Positions 5,113 through 9,883 of a DNA stretch of 9,883 nt are shown piece by piece. The position numbers and the translations under genes are program-made. The DNA comes from an uncultured Chloroflexota bacterium (GTDB taxonomy: Bacteria; Chloroflexota; Dehalococcoidia; CAUJGQ01), in assembly GCA_937879875.1 (NCBI GenBank), contig CALFMN010000048.1, positions 1 through 9,883 on the forward strand, in the 5' to 3' direction. How positions within the stretch are numbered: position 1 is the stretch's first letter; every line of letters starts with the position of its first letter. Under the pieces are notes generated by a model. That model was not told the origin of the DNA and did no database searches. It saw only the letters and a list, made by a program, of their open reading frames with translations.

Positions 5113-5871
5113 GCCGCCGATCGTGCTGGCGATGTGCAGCATCTGGTCGGCGATGCTGAAGGCCGACGTGTTCATCTGATAAGCGCGTTGCGCGGCCATC
5201 AGGTTGGCGAACTGGCCGGGCAGGTCGCCGTTCGCGCCTTCCAGCGCGCCCTGGCGCAGACTGCCGAAGCCGTTCTGGCCCGGCACGGCGAACTGCGGCT
5301 GGCCGGCGGCGGCCGTGGCCGTGAAGACGCCGTTCGCCCCGTCCTGCAAACCGTTCGGATTGACGAAGGAGGCGAGTTGGATCTGGCCGAGCGGCTGCGG
5401 CGCGCCGTTCACGTCCGCGCTGACGCTGCCGTCGCTGCCGACGTGCAGGTTCGTCGCGCCCTGCGGCACCGTGATCGGTGGCTGCAGCAGGTTGCCGGCG
5501 CCGTCCTCGATGCGGCCTTGGGTGTCGATCTGGAAGGCGCCGTTGCGCGTGTAGCCCTGCGAGCCGTCCGGCAGTTGCACAGCGAAGAAGCCCTCGCCGT
5601 TGATTGCCAGGTCCAGCGGATTGCCGGTGCCGGCGATCGGCCCCTGCACGAACAGCTTCGAGACGTACATGGCCGAGGTCAGCGGCGGCGTGCCGGACGT
5701 GGTGGCCAGGCTCGGATCGCTGCCAGCTGCCGAGTTCTCGCCGGTGGTCAGATTCGCCATGTCCAGGCGGAAGCCGTTGGTGTTCACATTGGCGATGTTC
5801 TGGCCCGAGACGTCGAGATACTGCTGCTGGCGCAGCATCGCGGCACGGCTCAGGTCGATCGCGTAGAGCAT
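5110..5871 (-). CDS. flgG: Distal rod protein FlgG (FlhP-type)
   Basis: FlgG builds the distal rod that links the basal body to the hook. The 253-residue protein, close to the family's 260, has the axial motif NIANVNTNGFR at 25-35. The conserved core contains NPLDLAINGEGFFAV, YTRNGAFQIDTQGRI and GSDGSVSADV. The C-terminal helix GQFANLMAAQRAYQMNTSAF and SIADQMLHIAS ends the chain. PGQNGFGSLRQGALEGANGDLP matches the FlgG-specific block before that helix and favours FlgG over FlgF. The start at 5871 (MLYAIDLSRAAML) is chosen because GAGG lies eight bases upstream and FlgG begins with this helix. The frame stays open to 6201, but that extension reads through palindromic repeats. In Gram-positive nomenclature this is FlhP. 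Confidence 0.93.
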   Translation of the reverse strand: MLYAIDLSRAAMLRQQQYLDVSGQNIANVNTNGFRLDMANLTTGENSAAGSDPSLATTSGTPPLTSAMYVSKLFVQGPIAGTGNPLDLAINGEGFFAVQLPDGSQGYTRNGAFQIDTQGRIEDGAGNLLQPPITVPQGATNLHVGSDGSVSADVNGAPQPLGQIQLASFVNPNGLQDGANGVFTATAAAGQPQFAVPGQNGFGSLRQGALEGANGDLPGQFANLMAAQRAYQMNTSAFSIADQMLHIASTIGG

Positions 5872-5974
5872 CGGTGCGTCCTCGCGCGGCGTGTAGAGCG
5901 TCGCCCGCCCCCTTATTACAAGGGCGTGACGCAGAGGCGCATATCGGGGGAGATCCCTAACCACGGGTGGGTGG

Positions 5975-6070
5975 GCGGCCCTCATAACCCCCTGCCCCTT
6001 CTCTCCCATACACATGGGTTTGGGAGATCTGCCGCCTGAAAAGAGCAGTATGGGAGAGAAGGGGCGATCC
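5975..6070 (+). repeat. REP-like palindromic element, copy A
   Basis: A 17-bp perfect inverted repeat, CCCCTTCTCTCCCATAC (5995-6011) against its complement at 6048-6064, with a 36-base loop. It is bordered by GCGGCCCTCA on one side and CGATCC on the other. Its reverse complement aligns along its length with copy B, including the loop core GGCAGATCTCC. A tail GAGGGCGTCGGGTTA (6086-6100) is shared with copy C. On RNA it would form a long hairpin in the flgG leader. Confidence 0.8.
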
Positions 6071-6124
6071 TGAGCTGCTGGTACAGAGGGCGTCGGGTTA
6101 CCCAAACTCCGATAGGGGCGGCCT

Positions 6125-6179
6125 GAGCGCAGCGCAACCGTCGGAGACTGCAGATGACCGCAGCGCAACCGTCGGAGAC
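6125..6179 (+). repeat. Two near-tandem copies of a 21-base repeat
   Basis: The segments 6128-6148 and 6159-6179 are identical over 21 bases with a 31-base period. The first copy extends to a 24-base identity with the reverse complement of 1115-1138. The spacer of 10 bases and the presence of only two units argue against a CRISPR array. Confidence 0.8.
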
Positions 6180-6270
6180 TATAGCTGCGACCGCCCCTCA
6201 TGACACATGATGCGCAGCCGCGAGCAGCAGCGCGCCGACTGACTCAATTCCGTTCGGATCGCTCCGCGCG

Positions 6271-6363
6271 GGATCGCCCCTCTCTCCCATACCGCTCGTG
6301 ATACGGGGCAGATCTCCTGCATCCCTGTGTATGGGAGAGAGGGGACGGGGGAGTGAGGGCCGC
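6271..6363 (-). repeat. REP-like palindromic element, copy B (inverted relative to A)
   Basis: A 16-bp perfect inverted repeat: CCCCTCTCTCCCATAC (6277-6292) and its complement at 6329-6344, again with a 36-base loop. Ends GGATCG (6271-6276) and TGAGGGCCGC (6354-6363) are the same borders as copy A, reversed. It begins five bases beyond the flgF stop, so the hairpin would lie in the 3' untranslated part of the flgF message and could block exonucleases or slow transcription. Confidence 0.8.
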
Positions 6364-6368
6364 GTCGC

Positions 6369-7097
6369 CTATGCCCCCGGCGTGGCGCCGACCTGGTTCA
6401 CCGTGGCGTTCAGCGTCTGGTTTTGGAGCTGGATGGCGCTGTTGCCGGCCTCGAAGGCGCGCAGCAGCAGCGTCATCGCCGTCATCACCGACGAGACGTC
6501 GACGTTCGACGACTCCAGCGCGCCGCTGATCACCTTCGCGTTCGCGGCGCCGGGCTGGCCGCTGGTCGTGAAGGTCGCGGTGCCGGCGCGGGTCAGCGTC
6601 GTCGGGTCGAGCGTCACCAGCTTGATGCGGCCCACCGGCACGTTGTCCGAAAGCACGGTGCCGTCCGGCCCTACCTGCACGTTCACACCCGTTGCCGTGA
6701 TCGGCTGGCCATCCACGCCTTCGACAGCGTTGCCGTCGGGCGAGCGCAGCGTGCCGCCGGCGTCGCGCATGAAGCGGCCGGAGCGCGTGTAGAGCTGGCC
6801 GTTGGGGCCGTCGAGCACGAAGAAGCCGTCGCCGTCGAGCGCCAGGTCGAGCGGCGCACCGGTCTGCTGCAAGGCGCCCTGCGTCATGTCCAGCTTGTCG
6901 CCGCTGGTGAGGGCGCCGGTGCCAGGCATGCCGGGCGTGGTGAACAGCGCGTTGAAGATCTTCTCGAAGCTCTCGGTGGTGACGTCGTCCGACTTATAGC
7001 CGGGCGTGTTGGCATTGGCGAGGCTGGCGGCGAGCGCCTGCTGGCGATTCTCGGCCGCCTGCAAGCCGGCGACAGAGGTGTACAGTCCTTTAATCAT
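6369..7097 (-). CDS. flgF: Proximal rod protein FlgF (FlhO-type)
   Basis: A rod or basal-body axial protein, 242 residues, related to FlgG but shorter. It begins MIKGLYTSVAGLQAAENRQQ and has the axial motif SLANANTPGYK at 25-35. The core reads APLDLALDGDGFFVLDGPNG and YTRSGRFMRDAGGTLRSPDG. NVQVGPDGTV and GRIKLVTLDP follow, as in FlgF/FlhO. The C-terminus SGALESSNVDVSSVMTAMTL through RAFEAGNSAIQLQNQTLN is the standard FlgF/FlgG helix with ESSNVD. It could be named flhO. Separation of FlgF from FlgG rests on order and on the FlgG-specific features of the downstream gene. AGGAGG (7111-7106) is eight bases before the ATG. The ATG overlaps the stop of the upstream LPNTG gene as ATGA, so the two are translationally coupled. 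Confidence 0.9.
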   Translation of the reverse strand: MIKGLYTSVAGLQAAENRQQALAASLANANTPGYKSDDVTTESFEKIFNALFTTPGMPGTGALTSGDKLDMTQGALQQTGAPLDLALDGDGFFVLDGPNGQLYTRSGRFMRDAGGTLRSPDGNAVEGVDGQPITATGVNVQVGPDGTVLSDNVPVGRIKLVTLDPTTLTRAGTATFTTSGQPGAANAKVISGALESSNVDVSSVMTAMTLLLRAFEAGNSAIQLQNQTLNATVNQVGATPGA

Positions 7098-7768
7098 GCG
7101 GCGGGCCTCCTGCGGCGCAGCGTGGTGATCAGCACAACCGCGCCCACGCCGATCAGCACAACGCCGAGTGCGTGGCGGCTGAGGCGGTGTGCCGTTGGGG
7201 TCGAGACAGCGGCGGGCGCATCGCCCGTGTTCGGCAGCGTGGCGGGCATGACGTCGCTGGTAATGCCGCCCGTGCCGTTGTCAACCTGCTTGATCGGCGT
7301 GAAGAAGCCGCCGATCGAGCGCTGAGCGGCGGGCGCGGGGTCGGGATCGGGCACGGGCTCGACCGTGATCTGCACCAAATCGTAGTCGTAGCCGTCGATA
7401 CCGCTGATCTTGCCGGCGTAGCTCACGGCCCCGCTGGCGTCGGCGTTGAACGTGCCGAGCGAGAAGGCTTTGTTCGTCGCCGACTTCACCAGCCAGAGCT
7501 GGTACTGCTGGCCGTTGAGCTGCGGCAGGCCGTGCGCGTCGAGCTTGACGATGCCTTCGGCGAAGCTCATCTCGACGCTGCCGCTGGCGTCCGTCGGCCC
7601 CCAGTTGGAGAGGCCGGCGAGATAGCTCAGCGGAATGCGCAGCGGCACACCATTTGCGCGCGCAGGCGAGGCGGCGCCGGTGCCGAAGAGCAGCGCCGCC
7701 AGCGCAAGCGCCAGCACAGCGAGGCCGGTGCGGCGTACCAGAGTGCGAACAGCAGCATCGATGGGCAT
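7094..7768 (-). CDS. Exported LPNTG-tailed protein with anti-sigma-K (RskA C-terminal)-like domain
   Basis: From the ATG at 7768 this is 224 residues. VRRTGLAVLALALAALLFGT (11-30) followed by SPARA looks like a Sec signal peptide cut near residue 38. The middle (about 66-140) contains NGQQYQLWLVKSATNKAFSL then GTFNADASGAVS and QITVEPVPDP. This resembles the extracytoplasmic RskA_C domain of anti-sigma-K factors, which reads YxLWL...GTF..D.sG...VTVEP. A proline/aspartate linker, the sortase-type signal LPNTG (178-182), a hydrophobic helix (about 200-216) and RRRR complete a cell-wall anchoring tail. There is no cytoplasmic anti-sigma domain, so it is unlikely to act as a sigma inhibitor itself. 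An upstream ATG at 7792 lacks a Shine-Dalgarno; GAGG precedes 7768 closely. The function is unknown. It overlaps flgF by four bases, so a flagellar or envelope role is inferred from position. Confidence 0.75.
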   Translation of the reverse strand: MPIDAAVRTLVRRTGLAVLALALAALLFGTGAASPARANGVPLRIPLSYLAGLSNWGPTDASGSVEMSFAEGIVKLDAHGLPQLNGQQYQLWLVKSATNKAFSLGTFNADASGAVSYAGKISGIDGYDYDLVQITVEPVPDPDPAPAAQRSIGGFFTPIKQVDNGTGGITSDVMPATLPNTGDAPAAVSTPTAHRLSRHALGVVLIGVGAVVLITTLRRRRPAA

Positions 7769-7833
7769 CGCCTCGTCTCTGTCTCCAGTCATGACATGGC
7801 CGGTTCGGCATGCTGTTTCGCGCGGACGGCGGC

Positions 7834-8325
7834 TCAGGCGCTCTTGCGTTCCTCGCTCAGCGCCAGCATCAAGCGCACCTCTTCGACGCTGAGGCGCGTG
7901 CGGCCGGCGATGGCGCGGGGCGGCAGCCCTTCACTCGCCAGACGGCGGATCTGTTCCGGCGTGGCGCTTGTGGGCGCGAGCGCGGCGGGCCGCGTGACGG
8001 CCGGCCGGCCGGCCGGCGTACCGACCGCCGCTTCGTCCGCGGCCAGGCCGAGGCGATCCGGCGCCTCGGCGATCAAAGCCCCGGCCGGATCGCCGCCGTC
8101 CATGCCAGCGAGCAGGCGGCGAAGCTGCGCTTTCTGGCGTCCGATCTCGGCCGAGGCTTGCTCAGCCTGACGACGCAGCGTGACGACCAGTTCTTCGATC
8201 TCGCGCGCGGCGGCGCCGTGGGGTGCGACGGCGCGGGCGCTGCGGCCGGGGCGCGTGCTGAAGTACAACACGGCGACGGCGACATCGGTGGCCAGCAGGG
8301 CGGCGAGGATCAACGCGATCAGCAT
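7834..8325 (-). CDS. SwrB-like membrane-anchored flagellar protein
   Basis: The 163-residue protein has an N-terminal membrane helix (about 2-22, LIALILAALLATDVAVAVLY) and a coiled-coil stretch (about 38-73, REIEELVVTLRRQAEQASAE onward). An alanine/proline linker leads to a C-terminal helix-turn-helix-like module at about 122-157: PEQIRRLASEGLPPRAIAGR then TRLSVEEVRLMLAL. This architecture, and the pattern LAxEGLxxxxIAxxxxLSxxEV, match the SwrB/DUF6115 group encoded directly after sigD in Bacillus and other Firmicutes. There SwrB promotes flagellar basal-body and export-gate maturation. Position right after fliA supports the match. Overall identity is low, so I give no symbol. AAGGAAGG lies seven bases before the ATG. 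A (CGGC)4 run at 7998-8013 lies in the linker. Confidence 0.7.
   Translation of the reverse strand: MLIALILAALLATDVAVAVLYFSTRPGRSARAVAPHGAAAREIEELVVTLRRQAEQASAEIGRQKAQLRRLLAGMDGGDPAGALIAEAPDRLGLAADEAAVGTPAGRPAVTRPAALAPTSATPEQIRRLASEGLPPRAIAGRTRLSVEEVRLMLALSEERKSA
7998..8013. repeat. Tetranucleotide run (CGGC)4 inside the swrB-like gene
   Basis: Four perfect CGGC units encode A-G-R-P-A (about 105-109) in the low-complexity linker. Units of four bases inside a reading frame would shift the frame if copied wrongly. Four units is short for a contingency locus, and the gene is otherwise GC-rich, so chance is likely. Confidence 0.5.
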
Positions 8326-8382
8326 CGGCGGGCCTTCCTTTGGCCTCTTGAACCGCTCCGGCGTCGCGCCTCCGTGCGCGTT

Positions 8383-8400
8383 CCGCGGCGCCCGCCGCGG
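8383..8400. other. GC palindrome between fliA and the swrB-like gene
   Basis: CCGCGGCG, CC, CGCCGCGG is an 8-bp inverted repeat with a 2-base centre, in the 107-base gap after the fliA stop. It could partly attenuate transcription into the downstream genes. No T-run follows on the minus strand, and GC palindromes arise easily in this composition. Confidence 0.3.
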
Positions 8401-8432
8401 CGACCGGGCGGCCGCTTCGAGTTACTTCCCGG

Positions 8433-9239
8433 TTACTTGCCCATGAAGAAGGCGGGCGTCTTCTGGCCCAGCACCACGCGCAACTTGTGCAGGGCGCGGG
8501 CGTGCAACTGGCAGACGCGGCCCTCGGAGATTTCGAGCACCTGCCCGATCTCCCGCATCGTCAGCTCTTCGTGGTAGTAGAGGCTGAGGATCAGCCGCTC
8601 GCGCTCGTCCAGCGCCTTCAGCGCCTCGCTCAGCTCGTCGATCATCTCCGCGCGCTCGACCGTGCCGGCGACATCGTCGTCGCGGTTGCGCGAGGTGAGG
8701 GCGCCGAGGTGGCCGTCGCTCTGCGCTTCGAGGATCGAGTCCAGCGAGACCGTCACCCATGACGCGTCGACCATCTGCTGATTCAGCTCGGTGGGCGTGA
8801 TCTCCAGCGCCCTGGCCAGCTCGTCGTCCGTCGGCGGGCGGCCGAGGGTCTGTTCCAGCTCGATCGAGGTGCGCTGCAGCCGCTTCGCCTTGTCCGTCAC
8901 CGACTGCGGCAGGCCGCGCAGGGCGCGCAGCGCGTCGAGGATGGCGCCGCGGATGCGCATCACGGCATAGGACTGGAACTTAACGCCCCGCGTGGGGTCG
9001 AAGCGATCGAGCGCCTGAATCAGGCCCAGCGTGCCGTAGGCGAGCACGTCTTCGTAGTCGATCACCTGCGGCAGGTGGATGGCGAGCCGGCCGATGACAT
9101 ACTTGACCAGCGGCGTGTGCTGAATGATCAGTTGCTCGCGGCTCTCGGGGTCGTTGTCAGCGAGAAACCGCTCCCACGCTTCCTCTACTGTGGCCGGCGT
9201 TTTACTCGGTGTCCTGGCTGGGGCCATCATCGCGACCAT
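8433..9239 (-). CDS. fliA: Flagellar sigma factor FliA/SigD (sigma-28)
   Basis: An alternative RNA polymerase sigma factor that drives late flagellar genes such as flagellin and the flgM operon, and is held inactive by FlgM. The 268-residue protein has region 2 at about 40-110, including TPLVKYVIGRLAIHLPQVID, YEDVLAYGTLGLIQALDRFD and FQSYAVMRIRGAILDALR. This is the sigma-28 form with the VKFxSYAxxRIRGAxxD signature. Region 3 (about 116-165) contains PPTDDELARALEITPTEL. Region 4 (about 205-256) contains LDERERLILSLYYHEELTMR and the helix-turn-helix EIGQVLEISEGRVCQLHARA. Length and domain order are those of Bacillus SigD (254 residues). An in-frame TGA lies 18 bases upstream of the ATG at 9239, and GAGG is six bases upstream, fixing the start. 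The cognate flgM is in the same locus. Confidence 0.95.
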   Translation of the reverse strand: MVAMMAPARTPSKTPATVEEAWERFLADNDPESREQLIIQHTPLVKYVIGRLAIHLPQVIDYEDVLAYGTLGLIQALDRFDPTRGVKFQSYAVMRIRGAILDALRALRGLPQSVTDKAKRLQRTSIELEQTLGRPPTDDELARALEITPTELNQQMVDASWVTVSLDSILEAQSDGHLGALTSRNRDDDVAGTVERAEMIDELSEALKALDERERLILSLYYHEELTMREIGQVLEISEGRVCQLHARALHKLRVVLGQKTPAFFMGK

Positions 9240-9327
9240 TGCTGTCCTCGCCGTTCAGAATGCGCTTCCCTGGCATCAGTCATCTCGGCGGTGCGGCGTC
9301 CGTGCCGCGGTCCAGCATTGGTCCCGC

Positions 9328-9630
9328 CTAAGGTTCGTTCGCGGCAGGCTCCGGCGCGGGCAGCGCCTCGACCTGCGGCTCCGTCTCCTCGGGTTGTTGC
9401 TTCGGGCTCAGCGCCGCGGCTTTCTCAGCGAGCCAGCCGCAGGCGGCGATCACGAGCAGTGCGACCGAGGCACGGATGAGCGCGTTACCAGGCTCCACTC
9501 CGCTGTTGATGGCCACCGCGAGCACCGCGAAGAAGACGACGGCGCCGATGCGAAGGCTCAGGCGGAAGAGGACGCCGCGTACCGGCTCCTGCTGGTCTTC
9601 ACTCTCAGCCACACGGGGTTCGCCAGCCAT
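9328..9630 (-). CDS. Small two-helix membrane protein of unknown function
   Basis: A 100-residue product that I do not recognise. Residues 1-23 are hydrophilic and acidic. Two hydrophobic segments follow: about 24-44 (LSLRIGAVVFFAVLAVAINS) and about 51-71 (LIRASVALLVIAACGWLAEK). The tail from about 75 is rich in P, E and Q (QQPEETEPQVEALPAPEPAA) and probably disordered. The predicted form is a membrane hairpin with both ends on the same side. It ends 88 bases before fliA on the same strand, so it may be co-transcribed with the flagellar genes. The upstream ribosome site (AGGGGA, about ten bases from the ATG) is weak. Codon use resembles the neighbours. A link to flagella is only by position. 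Confidence 0.65.
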   Translation of the reverse strand: MAGEPRVAESEDQQEPVRGVLFRLSLRIGAVVFFAVLAVAINSGVEPGNALIRASVALLVIAACGWLAEKAAALSPKQQPEETEPQVEALPAPEPAANEP

Positions 9631-9692
9631 TCCGGAAATCCCCTATTCTCGGCGTCCGCGGGCGGCGGGGCGGCGGGTTGTTACTCGGGGGC

Positions 9693-9741
9693 GCGGCCCT
9701 CACCCCCTTCCCCTCTCCCAATCCTGGGAGAGGGGCGATCC
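9693..9741 (+). repeat. REP-like palindromic element, short copy C
   Basis: GCGGCCCTCA (9693-9702) and CGATCC (9736-9741) are the same borders as copies A and B, but the 36-base loop is missing. CCCCTCTCCCA (9710-9720), loop ATCC, TGGGAGAGGGG (9725-9735) is an 11-bp perfect stem. The tail GAGGGCGCCGGGTTA (9758-9772) matches copy A at 14 of 15 bases. GGGCGATCCGG is duplicated at 9733-9743 and 9748-9758. Confidence 0.75.
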
Positions 9742-9836
9742 GGCGCCGGGCGATCCGGAGGGCGCCGGGTTAGCGCGGCGCCGTTGGGCGCGTACGACAA
9801 GTGGCCGACCGATCCGCGCCTTCAGCCGAATTCCTC

Positions 9837-9883
9837 CTGTCTCTTATACACATCTCCGAGCCCACGAGACAGGCAGAAATCTC
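9837..9883 (+). other. Nextera/Tn5 library adapter with index (artefact)
   Basis: CTGTCTCTTATACACATCT (9837-9855) is the 19-base Tn5 mosaic end. CCGAGCCCACGAGAC (9856-9870) is the Nextera read-2 adapter. AGGCAGAA (9871-9878) matches a standard i7 index (N703), and ATCTC (9879-9883) begins the P7 flow-cell sequence. The order and spacing are exact, so this is untrimmed read-through at a contig end and not genomic DNA. The 206 bases from 9631 to 9836 hold only repeat copy C and no gene. Confidence 0.98.

Larger units (their letters stand above)
5872..6368. other. Gene-free spacer between flgF and flgG with REP-like elements
   Basis: This is about 497 bases between two genes that are normally adjacent. 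It contains two inverted copies of a palindromic element (5975-6070 and 6271-6363), two copies of a 21-base repeat (6128-6148, 6159-6179) framed by AGGGGCGG (6114-6121) and CCGCCCCT (6191-6198), and a small hairpin CCCTT-ATTAC-AAGGG at 5910-5924. On the minus strand CCCGATAT at 5948-5941 resembles a FliA -10 box but lacks a TAAA at the right distance. No coding sequence is recognisable. Confidence 0.75.

Noticed and set aside
4792..6039. A 415-codon plus-strand frame antisense to flgM and flgG.
   Set aside because: Same GC-driven shadow effect. It has low-complexity R/G/A content and covers a clear flgG.
6125..6179. Possible CRISPR array from two identical 21-base repeats.
   Set aside because: Only two units with a 10-base spacer, a third inverted copy far away, and no cas genes.
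5872..6201. A 110-residue N-terminal extension of FlgG starting at 6201.
   Set aside because: It reads through palindromic repeats, has no FlgG character, and a ribosome site lies right before the conserved start at 5871.
7172..8577. Plus-strand frames of 332 and 255 codons opposite the LPNTG gene, the swrB-like gene and the end of fliA.
   Set aside because: No recognisable motifs; the minus-strand products have signal peptide, membrane helix and sigma-factor signatures.
9837..9855. A real Tn5-type transposon end.
   Set aside because: The mosaic end is followed exactly by commercial adapter and index sequence, so it is a library artefact.

Overview
The window is a GC-rich piece of a bacterial chromosome. 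It carries one long flagellar locus with every recognisable gene on the minus strand, so transcription runs from high to low coordinates. The parts list is of the Gram-positive type: a SigD/FliA sigma factor followed by a SwrB-like protein, FlgF/FlgG-type rod proteins, FlgM, FlgN, FlgK, FlgL, FliW and flagellin. With an LPXTG-type surface protein and GC-rich REP-like spacers, this suggests a monoderm-like, high-GC lineage. Chloroflexota is my best guess, but that is inference and not shown by any marker gene here.

Layout in the direction of transcription: a small two-helix membrane protein (9630-9328); fliA/sigD (9239-8433); a swrB-like gene (8325-7834); an exported, LPNTG-tailed protein with an RskA-C-like domain (about 7768-7094) that overlaps the next gene by ATGA; flgF/flhO (7097-6369); a repeat-filled gap of about 500 bp; flgG/flhP (5871-5110); flgM (5037-about 4743, apparently frameshifted); flgN (4676-4182); flgK (4040-2625); flgL (2619-1729); fliW (1683-1255); a second repeat-filled gap of about 400 bp; and the N-terminal 284 codons of flagellin, cut off by the window start.

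The genes form a coherent assembly and checkpoint set. FlgF and FlgG build the rod. FlgM would hold FliA until the hook is complete. FliA would then drive flgM-flgN-flgK-flgL-fliW and flagellin; a candidate FliA promoter overlaps the flgG stop codon and a weaker one precedes flagellin. FlgN chaperones FlgK/FlgL, and FliW binds flagellin and, in Bacillus, antagonises CsrA. No csrA lies between fliW and flagellin, but the flagellin leader can fold two hairpins with GGA in the loop, one over the ribosome binding site.

The less ordinary content is: (1) the anchored RskA-like protein translationally coupled to flgF; (2) the frameshift in flgM; (3) two families of palindromic intergenic repeats, one with compensatory base changes in its stem; and (4) a Nextera/Tn5 library adapter plus index at 9837-9883, which means the biological sequence ends at 9836 and the last 47 bases are an artefact.
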